Below, piece after piece: positions 32,041 through 43,825 of a stretch of DNA of 64,000 nt. The stretch spans positions 1,302,001 to 1,366,000 of the forward strand of contig OX637806.1 in the NCBI GenBank assembly GCA_951802425.1. Reading direction: 5' to 3'. The position numbers and the translations under genes were made by a program. Each line of letters begins with the position of its first letter. The first letter of the stretch is position 1. Source of the stretch: Clavaria fumosa (Eukaryota; Basidiomycota; Agaricomycetes; Agaricales; Clavariaceae). The notes beneath the pieces were generated by a model, which saw only the letters and a program-made list of their open reading frames with translations, ran no database searches and was not told the origin of the DNA.

Positions 32041-32051
32041 CCCAAAACGAC

Positions 32052-35000
32052 ATGCCTACCCCCAACTCCTCGAATAGTGCTATTGCTGTCCCAAGACTTC
32101 GCGATGATGGAGCAAACTGGCCTGACTACCAGTCGAAAGCCAGGACAGCTATGGGAGCAAGAGGGTTAATAAGACACGTCGATGGCACTGCACGAAAACC
32201 GGTCCCTTACCCTGAAGTAAACAGCGTCCCGATGAAAAAGGCGGGCGTTGAAGCGACTGATGATGAGCTCGAAGAAAAGGAGAAAAGGACGGATGAGTAT
32301 GAGCAAAAAGAATATGGTGCGCAGCATGTAATGCTCACCACCGTTTCACCTCGCCTCGCCACCCTCATCAAGTCGATGGCCGCTAACGAAATGTGGTCGG
32401 CAATCCGTAATGACACTACAAAAAAGAGTCAGTTGCACAAAGTAGACACCCGCCGCAGGCTCCAATCGATGGTCTGCGACGAAGACGGAGACATCAAGGC
32501 TCACCTTAACGCCATGACGAGACTCTGGGAGGAGCTAGAAGGCATAGGCGCATCAGTTCTGGACGAAGACTTCGGGACAATGTTACTTACCTCACTCCCA
32601 CCCAGCTACCGCTCGCTACTCCATACAATCACTCACGCCGCAAGCCTTTCTGGCACGGCGATAAACCCGAACGATCTTATGAGAATCGTACTTGAGGAGG
32701 CCCGCCAGCGCGAGCTCTCACAGAACGTGGCCAAGTCGGGTGATGCTGCACTCAACGTCAGCAAAGGAAAAGGCCGCAAAGGGAAAGGAAATGATAACTC
32801 ACCGAAAAACCCGTGCGCGACTTGTAAGCGCACGAACCACAAAACGGAAGATTGTTTCTCTAAGGGTGGAGCCAAGGAGGGCCAAGCGCCCTGGCAAAAG
32901 AAAACGGACAAGGCGAACACCGCAGCTACGTCAACCCCCAAGCAGAAGGACAGCGAGGATTACCTCGCGTTCACCTGCCTTGGCGACACACCTACCGCAG
33001 CTGCCGCCTCTCCCAGCGTGAAACGACCGCACGAGATCATCCTCGATAGCGGAGCCACCACGCACTTCTGCCCGGACAGGTCAATGTTCGTCACTTACTC
33101 ACCTACTGCCCATAAACCAGTTACTGCCGCCGACGGCCGCATCCTGAATTCGATTGGCCGTGGCGACATCCTACTTGAGGTCCCGAATGGAACTCGAGTT
33201 AGTAAGTTCAAGCTTAAGAATGTTGCTCACGCACCGAGCATGGCTTTCACTCTAATATCCATCGGAAAACTTGACGACGCTGGGTGTACGGCCGAGTTCA
33301 CAGACAGCGTCTGCGTCGTAAGGGATCCAGCAGGCACAGTAGTCGCCCGCATCCCCAAAATGAATGGGCTCTATCGTCTACCAGCCGTGTCAGCTACCCC
33401 CTACGTCGCACACGTAGCGATCAAGCCCCAAAAACTCACCTTTTACCAAGCGCACCGTGTCTTTGGTCATGTAAACTATGCAGCGGTGAAATATGCGATC
33501 TCTAGCCAAAAGGTCACTGGTATCGAGATAGAGGACACAGCCGACGCACCTTTCTGCGATGCGTGTGCTCAAGCTAAGCCGAATCGCCTCCCGTTCCCTG
33601 AGAAAGCATCGAACAGAGCGGAGAAGTACGGCGACCGCATCCACACAGACGTATGGGGGCCAACCGCAACCGCGTCGATTGGTGGAAACCACTACACCAT
33701 GGATTTTGTTGATGACGCGACGAGATGGACTGAGATAGTCGCTATACAAAAGAAAGACCAGGCATTCAGCGCATACAAAAGGCTTGAAGCCGAGATTAAC
33801 ACTCACAATAACACAAAAATCAAATACCTCCGTTCCGACCGCGGCGGCAAGTTCCTAGGCGATGCATTCTCAGATCACCTAGCTGAGAAGGGCACAAAAC
33901 GCGAGCTCACCATTCACGACACCCATGAACAAGTTGGCGTTGTGGAGCGCTGGAACAGGACCAAGGCCGCGTTGGCGCGAGCGATGCTGATTGACTCCAA
34001 GCTCCCCAAGAACCTCTGGGCCGCCGCCATGAGTCACGCAGCGTGGATAAAAAACCGCGCACCTACTCGTGCACTCGACGGCGACACACCCTTCCAGGCA
34101 CGCTTTGGAAAGCACCCAAACCTATCAAAAGCCGTACCTTTCGGGACTCGAGCTTGGGTAAAGATCGTCGACGCCGGGAAACTCGATAAGCGGGCACGCT
34201 TCGGGTACTTCATCGGATTTGATCAGACAAGTACAGGCTACAGGATCTACTTCCCTGATAAGAAGCAAATCCGAGTCGAGCGTGAGGTCGTCTTCAATCG
34301 CGATGATGAATCCGACCCCGTGGTCTGGACAGCCGAAACACTGGCTGAAGGGGAGAAAAGCAAATCCAGTCAGCGTTCTCATCCAACCCACGACGACGAA
34401 CCAGAAAACACACCTAACGTTGATGAAACCAACGAACCTAATCCTCCCCGAGACCTTGATCTTGAGGACGAAACCCCCGAAGATGCACACGACCGCCCAC
34501 ATCGAACACGGCCTCAGCCTGGCTACTACAGAATGCTAGCCGGCCAAGCACCTCAAAAAGACAACGTTAACATTGCAGTCAACGCTCTAAACGACGAACC
34601 GAACGACTTACCCATGTTTGCGCTCCTCGCAGGTTCCATCGGAGACGAGCCGCGCACTCCCGCACAGGCACTCGCAAGCCCCGATGCACACAAGTGGAAG
34701 GAAGCCTATCAGATTGAGCTAAATCAATTGAGCAAGCTACGCACCTGGGATATCGTTGACCGCCCTCCTGATAAACCCATCATCCCCTGCGGCTATGTTT
34801 TCAAGGTAAAGCTAGGTCCAGCCGGCGAAGTTCTGAAGTATAAAGCCCGAGTCGTCGCAGGCGGCCACAGGCAGAAGAAAGGCGTCAATTACGATGAAAC
34901 GTTTGCGGCAGCAGCAAAAATCGCATCGATTCGTGTTCTCTTGGCTCTGGCGGCTCAGCGAGATTGGGAAATCGATCAAATTGACGTGGTTAGCGCTTAC

Positions 35001-36185
35001 CTGAATGCAGATCTCCAAGACGAAGTCTACATGGAGGCTCCCGATGGCGTACTCGCTGAAGGGGAGAAGGGGAAGGTGTGCCGATTGTGAAAGGGACTTT
35101 ACGGTCTAAAGCAAGCAGGAAGGCGGTGGTACGAGCGCATGGCCCACACGTTCAAAAGTTTGGGATTCAACATCTCCAAACTCGACCAATCAGTCTTTAT
35201 CAGGACAAAAGGAAACGAAACGGTTCACGTACCTGTGTCAACGGATGACATGATCGTGATGGGGAACTCCAGGGCTGCCGTGGATACGGTAAAATCGGAA
35301 CTCTGGCAATCGTTTGAGATAACCGACCAAGGGGAGCTCACATGGCTCCTAGGATTCGAGGTGCGACGCGATAGAGCTGCGAGAACGGTGAGAATCAACC
35401 AAAGAGCGTACATTACCGCCCTTGCCCGACGTTTTGGCCTTGAGAATGCGCGCCCTGTACACATCCCTATGGACGCCGCAACGCCTCTGTCAAAGGAACA
35501 ATGCCCACAAAAAGCGTTAGACGTACCCTACCAGGAGGCATGTGGCGGCGTGCTCTGGCCAGCGGTCATAACTCGCCCAGACATCCAGCTCGCCGTCGGC
35601 ATCCTGTCCCAGTTCACGCACAACCCAGCACGCGAGCATTGGGAGGCTCTAAAACGAGTGGTCAGCTATCTAAACACGACGAAGGACATGTGGCTTACCC
35701 TCGGCGGTGCGGGATCACGCCCACAAATCTACTCTGACGCCGACTGGGCTTCGCAGGTGGATCGTCACTCGATATCGGGCTTCGTAGCTCGAGTTGGATG
35801 CGGGGCCGTAACCTGGTCGTCGAAGCGCCAAACGTTGGTAGCGCAGTCCAGCACCGAGGCGGAGTACATAGCAGCCGCCCACGCGGCGCGAGAAATTTGC
35901 TGGCTACGAAGTTTCTTAGACGAGCTGGACGCGGCGGAGCCCGGACCAACGGTCCTCCTATTGGACAACCAGTCAACGATAGCAATCATTGAAAATAACA
36001 AATTTCACGCGAGAACAAAACACATCGACATCCGATATCATTTCATCCATGAAGCTGTCGAGCAAGGAACGATCGCAGTGCGCTATGTACCCACCAGCGA
36101 AAACGTAGCCGATGGATTTACAAAGCCGTTGGCGCGCCCGGCATTCGAGATCTTCGTCCGCGAGCTCGCACTGTTGCCAGCTTGA
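32052..36185 (+). pseudogene. Copia-B gag-pol polyprotein, one in-frame stop
   Basis: There are 1,377 codons from ATG 32052. Gag has a CX2CX4HX4C knuckle (CATCKRTNHKTEDC, near residue 255). Protease is LDSGATTHFC (330), and the integrase finger (HRVFGH to CDACAQAK, 467-503) is followed by HTDVWGP and FLRSDRGG-like acidic residues. RT shows YKARVVAGGHRQ (928) and STDD at about 1062 where copia elements usually have YVDD. RNase H has DADWASQ and STEAEY. A TGA at 35088 lies just before KGLYGLKQAG; CGA to TGA is the simplest origin. No frameshift is present, so a single base change separates it from an open frame. Confidence 0.92.
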
Positions 36186-36192
36186 AGGGGAG

Positions 36193-36419
36193 TGATGGTA
36201 TTCAACCAGCCACATTACGTAATCTCGCTTTCCTATTTCGGTACTACACTTCGCGCTTGTACAGCTCAGTCCGTACTACGACTGTGAGTGTTATTGTTTT
36301 TCACCATCCATTTGTGATTTTCTGATGTCTTAATGTAGAACGGAACTACCTTAGGTAGTTTGCAATCCAGTCCGTACTACAACTGAGCTAACGGAACTAC
36401 CTTAGCCTTAATTTTTTTA
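36193..36419 (+). repeat. Copia-B 3' LTR
   Basis: It is 227 bp, preceded by the polypurine stretch GAAGGGGAG. It is identical to the 5' LTR apart from the 5-bp gap and at least one G/A difference. Confidence 0.92.
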
Positions 36420-36424
36420 TGCAC

Positions 36425-37648
36425 ATCATCAAGGACATCCCGTGGAGGGAAGAGGCGGACAAACTCCGACTTCAGGCGCTTGAAACGAGCCACGAAGGCA
36501 TATAGGGAGGGAAGGTGCGCACAGCTTGAGGGGATCACCACTGAACAGTGGTTCAGCGAGCCAATGAGGGACAAGCATGAGCGACGGTCAATCGAGCGGC
36601 CAGGCCTCCAAGCTGAAAGCTTTTCCAGGAATTTTGCTCTCTTAGAGTCAGGGATTGAAACGAACTTGTCTTGAAGGTCCCAGTCGAAACCGATGTAGCG
36701 AAAGCGGCTGGCGAAGGGAGCGCATTTTTGGGGGGACCACGGCCAACCAAGCTCAGCCACCGTATCCCAGATGATTGACTCTTCAAACGGGTAGGACCAT
36801 GGCCCAGACAGGGAGTCCTCAACAGGCCAATGCCAGAAGGTGAAGTCATCGGCCCACTTCAGAATGAAGTGGATGCCTTGCGAGAGGAAGATCTCCTTTG
36901 CCGTGTCTGCACAGCAGCCAAAAATCCCACTGGAGCTTGCACAGCCAAAGCAGCAACAGTGGTCCATGTAGATGAGGCCCTGCCAGAGAACACAGATGTG
37001 TAGGTGATCATCCGGGCAGACTGGCATCTGGCGGTGGGCAGAGTCGACATCGAAGACCGCCACCTGGGTGCCAGGGGGGGCATCAAGAACAGCAGAGAAG
37101 CAGTCAATGAACGAACCCCAGTCGCACTGGAAACGGGACACATCAATTTCGGAGTTAACCGAGCTCATTGATGATGACATTCATGGGAAGGAGTGGTCCT
37201 GGATCAATCGGAGTTTTGAGGTCGAAACCACCCCCAGCGGGGAGGTCCTGTAGGGGCCATATTTCTTGAGGAACAGGGCAGGAGGAAGAGGAGACGAGTA
37301 GCAGCCGAGTGCCACTTCTTTATTAATCTGAGTAGTAACAAAAGATTCATTTTCCAGTGCAGATTTGTGGTTGGGGGGAGAGAAAACTTTGGTAATGACA
37401 GAGGAGACACCGAGACTAAAGCCGAAACGTATACCCAGGGGAACATCAGAAAAGCGCTTCAGAAGGCCAGCCTCCTGCAGCGCCAACTCCCACCGCTCCC
37501 AGAGCAGGGGGGTCACAATAGGGTAGAGACAAGTGTCAGGGGTGGCCCTGGGCACTGTGCCCGGGGGCTCCGCACCTGGAGCAGACATGTGAGAAGCTGC
37601 ATGAGGATGAGCTGCACCCCCCCGCCCATTCCGTTGAATCGAAAGCAC
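36425..37648 (-). pseudogene. DIRS copy 2 reverse transcriptase fragment
   Basis: It contains the RT core of copy 1 (WERWELALQEAGLL, LRLIQDHSFP, VFDVDSAHRQMPV, KWADDFTFW). An in-frame TGA at 37181-37183 follows HSFP, where copy 1 has an Arg codon (CGC). The frame continues to the Copia-B insertion after DVLDDVH. Both catalytic Asp positions are kept. Confidence 0.88.
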
Positions 37649-39487
37649 ACAGTCTGGCCATTCGGCCCCCTCCAGCCGGCTGGGGTTTTGGACAGGAAGC
37701 CATTAGAGCTGCTCTGGCAGGATCTTCCCAGGTGGTCCCCGCCACAGACATAGCAGACACCAGGGCGATGCATGGATCGAGGACCAGAGCCACGCCCGCG
37801 AAAGGAACTCTGGTTTGAGGGGCCAGTCCCCCGGCCGCTCAGAGAAGACCGTGCATCCCTGATCGCTTCGATCACTGCATGGTCCCATGAGCAGTCAACA
37901 ATGTGTGCCCAAACACCGTCATGGAACATCACTGGGGAGAAGGTCCCAGGTCAGGAGACCCACAATGTGCGAATGTGAATATCATATTCTAAATACAAGG
38001 GGAACTTTGGCTTGAAATCTACACGGGATTGGATACTGGCAAAATGGGCACGGAAGGCCTCAGAGATCGTCAGGCGGTCTGGGGAGGCCAGATGTCTGGC
38101 AACATAGGTGCAGAAGCAGGGCCAGGATTCCACCCAGTCCCCCAACAACATTCTTGGTTCAGCAGCAGAGTCAGAGGCCAGCTGAGGCCTCTTTGTGAGT
38201 GGACCAGAACTGGAGTAATCCACAAACAGAGCAGCCCGACAGGCCTCGTTCGTGAGGGCCGAGAGGGGGATGTGAGAGGTCCAGCCCTCCTCGAGAATCC
38301 CAACGATGCCCGGATGGTCTGCAACCACATGAGCATCAAGCTGAATTCCAGCCACTCCAGCCGGCAAAACATGGTGGGGCGCGGCCGCAGGCCCTGTTCC
38401 AGCTGCCGGAAGACCGAGAGGAGGATCCGCAGAGGGGACACCTGGAGTAGGCAGTCAGATAAACCAAGAGCTTGTAAAGCGTACGCTCTTACCCATGCGT
38501 GGGGGCCCGGTCAGCGGACACTGGGATGCGGCCGGCTCTGGATGCGGATCCGCAGAGGGGATGCCTGGAGTAGGCAGTCAGATAAACTGAGAGCTCGTAA
38601 AGCGTACGCTCTTACCCATGCGTGGGGGCCTGGTCAGCGGACACTGGGATGCGGAGGTCAGCGTGTGCAGCGTGCCAGCTCCTGGAGCAGCCAGGGGGTG
38701 CAGCAGGCCCGTCTGCAGGTGGGCTTGTCCGAGGCGTTGAACTGTCAGCCTCATCGCTTCAGTGAAAACCGGATGCCCGAGGACTTGGTCGAGGGTGAGG
38801 GCCGGATCCACCAGTGGGCCGGACCCTTCAATCCCAGATGATAGGCCCGCAGGAGGGGCTTGCGGCAGGCCGGAAGGGGCGTGCGGCAGACCTCCGGGGG
38901 GGGGCGCGCGGCGGACTCGAGTGCCCGGAGGCCGGCGGCACAGCACGGCCGGGGCCAACCGCTGGATTCGCCGGAGCGTCCAGACTTGCACGGATAGGCG
39001 AGGATGGTGTCCGCCCAGCCGAAGGGGCAGACGGAGACGCCGGAGCCCGGTGGGGCGAGGCAGAAGGGGGGGCCGCTACGAAGACAGGCCCCTCAGGATC
39101 CTGGGAAGGGGGCACAGTGGAAGAAGGAGGAGCGGTCGACGGGTCAGGGGGCCCCCTGTCTGCACTATGCTCGAGAGCCAGCGGATCGAGGCGAGCCCTT
39201 TTTCCTCCAGGATCTCTACCTGCCGGGGGTGGTGGAGACCCCGAGGCTGTCCTGGGGCGCCCTAGCAGCCCACCGGGGCCAGGGAGGGGGCCTGCAGCTG
39301 GGCCCAGTAGATGCCGAATATGAGAACGGATTGGCGGAACTCGGATTGGCGGTACCGTCAACCCTCCCCCCTCCGACGGAGGATCATCCCTGGGCGGAGG
39401 ATGGGCAGATGGTTCGGAGTCCTGAAGGGGATGGCCCTGAGGGACGGAGTCACGGGGAGCCGTGGAGCCGTGAGTCGTGATGGCCAT
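37530..39487 (-). pseudogene. DIRS copy 2 Gag relic
   Basis: The complete N-terminus, lost from copy 1, is visible here (ATG at 39487, MAITTHGSTAPRD). It continues as the Pro/Ala-rich exon, the helical LTLDQVLGHPVFTEAM segment, the intron donor after PRMG, and the second-exon domain (LPAGVAGIQLDAHV, ADHPGIVGILEEGW). The knuckle region CYVCGGDHLGRSC lies near 37740. Defects are a frame change near 38830-38990, a 123-bp tandem duplication across the intron, a TGA at 37951 (copy 1 has CGA), and a one-base shift in the G run near 37615. Confidence 0.82.
38423..38668. repeat. 123-bp tandem duplication in DIRS copy 2 gag intron
   Basis: GGATCCGCAGAGGGG starts copies at 38423 and 38546. Each copy contains the intron donor end of exon 1, so the exon-intron junction is doubled. 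Confidence 0.8.
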
Positions 39488-39880
39488 ATTGCGAAATGAT
39501 GCAAGGAGAAAGTCTCAAAGTATGGAGGAGGGGGTTGGGTGATGAGACTGGGGGAGGAGAGGGGAAGAGGGCGAGAGCATTGCTTAAATATGTGCAGAAG
39601 AGGGATGTCATGTCATCCGGACTTGTTGGACTTCGAGACGCGATGGATCGCGGACAGCGAACAGGGCTGCACGTGATTGACGAGTCCTTTCGTTGGCCAA
39701 GACATCGTCTTCTTGTCACACTTCTTGTGACCGAACCCTCCCGTCCTGCAACGTATAGAGACACCACAGAGATTCCTCATACAGCTTCTCACACTCATCA
39801 GGAAAGGAAGGAGCTCCTTGCGGGCAGCAGTCCGGCTCTGTATGCGCAAATCAGATTTGGTTGGTCACGGGTAAGGTGGG
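39488..39880. other. Spacer between DIRS copy 2 and LCB1
   Basis: A frame is open from 39496 through here into LCB1 exon 1, but it shows no similarity to the family before about 39880. It may hold the LCB1 promoter and true first exon; neither could be fixed. Confidence 0.5.
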
Positions 39881-41767
39881 CGACAACATTTGAAAGGCTC
39901 TTCTACAACGTCCCCGGCTCCGCCGTCGTCGCTCGGTACGTGAATCCTCTCATCAGAACGACTCTGCCCGGACGTTGCTTGAGGTTATTCTCATCATATT
40001 CACGATCCGAACCCTTTTGCAGTCCAGGACTCGCGCGGATAGAAATGGCCAACATTACGAAAAGTTTTCTCCAAAGGTGCGGCACCATTCGAGATGACAT
40101 TTATATACTGATCCTCCATGTGCAGGAAATCGACGAATTAGTTGACGACTGGAATCCTGAACCACTCGCTCAACCTCTCAATGCATGGGATAATGATGAT
40201 TTAGCGGATGTACCGGTCATTGCTGGGTCCCATAGCCCCAAACCTGTTATCGTAGAGACCGGCCGACCTGCAGTTAACCTGGCGTCCTTCAACTTCACGG
40301 GACTGTCGGGCAATGAGCAGATCAAGAATGTGGCGATTGAGACACTCAGGAAATATGGGCTTGGTAGCTGTGGTCCTCCTGGCTTTTACGGCACTCTAGG
40401 CAAGTGCTCTTTGATACATGGCGAGGAGTCAGTGCCTCTGATTTTATGTGGCAGATGTTCATATGCAACTAGAGCGCGACATCGCTGACTTCCTTGGTAC
40501 AGAAGCCGCCATTTTGTACTCGCAAGGCTTCTCCACCATCTCATCCGTCATCCCTGCGTTTTGCAAGCGTGGCGATATTATCGTTGCTGATCGAGGTGTC
40601 AATTTTGCAATTCAGAAAGGCATTCAGATATCTCGATCCACCGTAAAATGGTTCGAACATAACGACTTGAAGAGTCTTGAGGGCGTCTTAGCGTCCGAGC
40701 ATCACCAGGCACAGAGAAAAGAACTGACTAGACGCTTTATCATCACAGAAGGGATATTCGAGAGGGATGGGTTAATGCTTGATCTCCCCAGACTGGTCAG
40801 TCGTGCTCGAGAGACCCACCCTGGGAAGTCCTTAGGCCTCCACAGATTGAGATAAAGCAGAAGTACAAGTATCGCCTTATCCTCGACGAGAGTATCTCCT
40901 TTGGTAGTGTTGGACGTACGGGCCGAGGATTGACCGAGTTGTACGATGTCCCTGTGAGCCATACTTATCCTTTCCACGTTACATACTTACCATCCCCGAG
41001 GTCAAAGACGTCGACATCCTCATAGGTTCCATTGCAAATTCACTGTGTTCCTCGGGCGGTTTCTGTGCAGGGTCTCAGACAATGGTGGATCATCAGGTAA
41101 GAGCCATTCTATACCGTTTCTAGCAAACGACTTTCAAACATTTACTGCGCTCAAGCGGATCAACGGGCCTGCCTTCGTGTTCTCCGCATCGACGCCTGCA
41201 CTTCTCGCCGCCAGTGCTTCACAAGGGATCAACATTCTGCGACGGTCCCCCACCATCTTCAGCAAGTTGCGGGCCAATATCCACGCGGCGCGCTCCATCC
41301 TTGAACAGTTGGACTGTATCACCGTCCCCTCTCACCCTGCAAGCCCCATTATTCATATCTGCGTGTCACCGGGAATGGAGAGCACGCCCAGACACTCAAT
41401 GATCCTACCTTCTTCCAGCTTGGATAAACCCGACTTCCACACACCAGAACGCTTGTTGCAAGACGTCGTTATGCAATGCAGACGTCTAGACGTGCTTATC
41501 ACTCACGCGGCGAGGCTGAGAGGGCAGGATTCTTTCGTCATGCAATGCAGACGTCTAGACGTGCTCATCACGCGCGCGGCGAGGCTGAGAGGGCAGGATT
41601 CATTCGAAGGGCCGCCGAGCATTCGTCTCGCGCTTTCTAGCGCGCTCAGCACAGAGGAAACGGTGAAAGCCGTCAGCATCCTCAAGGCCGTTCTAGTGAA
41701 CACGCTCGCGAAGCAAAATGAAGTAATAGATGCCGATGGTTGGCGACCCGTTGTGCGAGAGGGCTAA
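39880..41767 (+). CDS. LCB1: Serine palmitoyltransferase subunit 1 (LCB1), 5' end uncertain, probable frameshift (exons about 39880..40076, 40126..40399, 40455..40795, 40846..40953, 41001..41096, 41156..41767)
   Basis: LCB1 is the non-catalytic partner of LCB2 in the ER enzyme that joins serine and palmitoyl-CoA, the first step of sphingolipid synthesis. Family motifs are [95 protein letters not shown] and GGFCAGSQ. Five introns of 47-59 bp restore the frame exactly; the second begins GC (GCAAGT). In exon 1 the frame slips by one base between 39942 and 39947 (RYV then [18 protein letters not shown]). A 69-bp tandem duplication lies in exon 6. As usual for LCB1 there is no PLP lysine. It may be a recent pseudogene; a full N-terminal membrane segment was not found. 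Confidence 0.85.
41468..41605 (+). repeat. 69-bp tandem duplication in LCB1 exon 6
   Basis: Copies at 41468-41536 and 41537-41605 differ at a few bases and encode [22 protein letters not shown] twice. Being a multiple of three it keeps the frame. The family normally has this segment once. Confidence 0.9.
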
Positions 41768-42079
41768 TGCACGAGGCCTACGCCAACCAGGAAAGCGCAA
41801 AGCGACGGGGTCCCTTCGTCGGCACCCTAAGTCCGGTGGAATTGTACAGTCATTGAGGTCGCGCACGTTCAATGTGATTTGATTCCCGCAAATGTTGCCC
41901 TTGGACAGTTCGTCTGGCTTTATCCAACGTGTATTTTCACGAAGTCACAGCAGTATTGCGTTCCGCGGTTGTTACGCCCTTTACCGTAATGCCTAATTGT
42001 TGGCTGGCGTTGTGCCGTGTCCTTCCACCAAAAACGCCCAAATATCATTTGCATGCGAATGTAGCCCAGGTGGGGGCTT
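41768..42079. other. Intergenic stretch after LCB1
   Basis: No gene, repeat or recognisable motif was seen beyond short open frames. Confidence 0.5.
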
Positions 42080-42996
42080 CTATTTCACCTCCATAGAGAC
42101 GGGGACAGAGTACGGCCTTCTCAAGTTCTCATACAGTGCTACAGAGGGAAGAATATTCATGTCCTCGAGTGTACGGCGATGCAGATACACAGAGGACGCC
42201 GACGCAGAATACACGGACACACCGCACTCCAACGATCGCCCCAACCTATCCCCTCCGCCATCGTCGTCACCGTGCTGTGCCACCTCCTGCGACTGCGCCA
42301 ACAGCAATATCAACGGGCTCACAGTCTTCACCATCGACGATATCCACCACGACTTCACCAAACGGCCACGCCTCCGTCCCCGCCAGTTTCACCACATACG
42401 CCAACGCCTCCCGTCCACAAACCGTCTGCAGCTTCATCTCCCCACTCACATACCACTGATTCACCACAAATGGCACCCTGACCAAGTCGTTCTGCTTAGG
42501 CGCACGCGATGGTCCCGCCTTCGCCACGAACATCGTCTGCTCCGGCAACACCATGTTATCCAGCATCGTCATCCCCTCTGCGCTCCTCACCGCATTCCCG
42601 TACCCGAATGTGTCTATAAATTGGTTTCTTGTTTTTATTGTCGTCCTGTTTTTCATTCTGCTGTTTTCTTGCTGCTTGCCTAGCTCCTGTCCTCATCCCG
42701 CCCAGCTCCTGCTCTCCGCCCATCACAGCATCCCCTGCCCTTTCCCTGGCCCCCTGCTGCCCTGCCGCACACTGCCACTGCCACAGGTATGACTCCTCCC
42801 AATCCTCTGCGCACAAGCTGCTGCGAATCAATGGCCCAGGTCCTTGCTCTCGGTCTTTGACCGCAGTGGGGACCTGGGCCATTGCCGCCACATCACTATT
42901 GCCATCGCTGCCCGCCATCAACGCCACCAGCTCAAATCCCAACGATATTAGTTTCATTACTGTTGCGCTCGCGAACGAGATTTTTCCCTGGCGCAA
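42080..42996 (-). pseudogene. Unidentified gene relic, split by a repeat
   Basis: Three minus-strand pieces look like coding sequence. They are a piece near 42990-42880 (QGKISFASATVMKLISLGFE then ALMAGSDGNSD), a piece 42620-42330 (GNAVRSAEGMTMLDNMVLPE then VPFVVNQWYVSGEMKL), and a piece 42290-42080 (VYLHRRTLEDMNILPSVALY then RRPYSVPVSMEVK). The middle piece is preceded by TTATAG, a possible splice acceptor. The first and second pieces are separated by Pro/Cys-type low-complexity DNA resembling 11.2-11.5 kb, with the AATGGCCC hairpin at its edge. The family was not recognised. It could equally be a functional gene with an unusual intron. Confidence 0.35.
42829..42885. repeat. AATGGCCC hairpin, third copy
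   Basis: AATGGCCCAGGTCC and GGACCTGGGCCATT face each other across about 28 bases. Related hairpins are at 11450-11507 and 12703-12760. Confidence 0.6.
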
Positions 42997-43189
42997 CGCA
43001 ATGGCTGGTGTCTGTCCAGGGTGAATCGTTGATGTGCCGAGAGATGGCGGCAGCTGGGGAGGTCAAGTCGGTGATGGCAGTAGACAGAGTGCTGTGACTA
43101 CGACACAGAAGCAGACGCATAGACAGATGCAGACACAAAAGAGTAGAATAAAGCAGAGGAGAACAGTGGGCCCGGTTCCTCCTCATTGG

Positions 43190-43760
43190 ATGCCTTGTTG
43201 ATCATCTGCAGCCAGAGCATTCTGCAGGTGCGCCTGTAACTGCCCAAGCCGCTTGACAGCAAGTGTCATGGTTCCTGCGAAGACCGGTGACTGAGCACCT
43301 AGTCCATGGTAAGAGTGGGCGCAATAGAAGGCAGGAACGGCCCAGGCCTCTCATTCGAATCCAACCGGACGGAGGTGGGAGGATGCAGCGCGACCCCGAC
43401 ACGCGTGGACACAGATGGGGTGGAGAGTGCCTCCGCATCACCAAAGGCTGGGGCGGGCGGCGGTGCTAAATCCGACCACGGGCGTGGGATGGAGTGGGTT
43501 TCACTGCGGACAGTGGGGCACAGCCTGAGGAAGCGGGAAGGGCCAGCGTCGGAGCCTCGCCCAAAGTCACCAGGAAGTTCCATGGGAGGAGGTTGGTTCG
43601 AGACCCGAGGGAACCGGAGACGATCCGCGAATGGTTTCCTCTTCCCACCGCTCTTGCTCGCAGGCACTAGCGGTTCCCTAGAGCGCTGGGGGATCCTCAG
43701 ATGCGGCGGGTGAGAGAAAACGAACAGCAAATGCTGTAAATGAGCACGTGACATACAGCA
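43190..43760 (-). pseudogene. DIRS-like Gag fragment of a third, divergent copy
   Basis: The minus strand gives a Pro/Ser/Arg-rich stretch, then PTLTMD and, after a frame change, VFAGTMTLAVKRLGQLQAHL. This parallels LTLDQVLGHPVFAEAMRLTIQRLGQ of DIRS copy 1. Nothing else of the element is present here. It is too diverged to be derived from copies 1 or 2. Confidence 0.55.
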
Positions 43761-43825
43761 ATGGCAACTGCGCAGCAGACGAGTGTTGGTTGTTATCGAT
43801 AACCCTCGTCACCGTTGGCCATATC

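Larger units (their letters stand above)
31792..36419 (+). mobile_element. Copia-B, Ty1/copia LTR retrotransposon inserted in DIRS copy 2
   Basis: LTRs are at 31792-32023 and 36193-36419. The TSD TGCAC is at 31787-31791 and 36420-36424. One gag-pol frame with a single stop lies between. The LTRs differ by one 5-bp deletion and few substitutions, so the insertion is fairly recent. Its orientation is opposite to the host DIRS element. Confidence 0.95.
31216..39487 (-). mobile_element. DIRS retrotransposon copy 2, degraded, interrupted by Copia-B and a hairpin element
   Basis: Read on the minus strand it gives Gag (39487 to 37530), RT (37648 to 36425), and after Copia-B the RNase H part (31786 to 31216). 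It is clearly related to copy 1 along its length. The recombinase gene is absent because the repeat module at 30891-31215 ends the element in the tail of RNase H. It has stops, a frameshift and a tandem duplication. Confidence 0.88.

Noticed and set aside
35226..35250. STDD in place of YVDD in Copia-B RT as an inactivating mutation
   Set aside because: Both catalytic Asp residues are kept, and it may be the normal form in this family; without an alignment it cannot be called damage.
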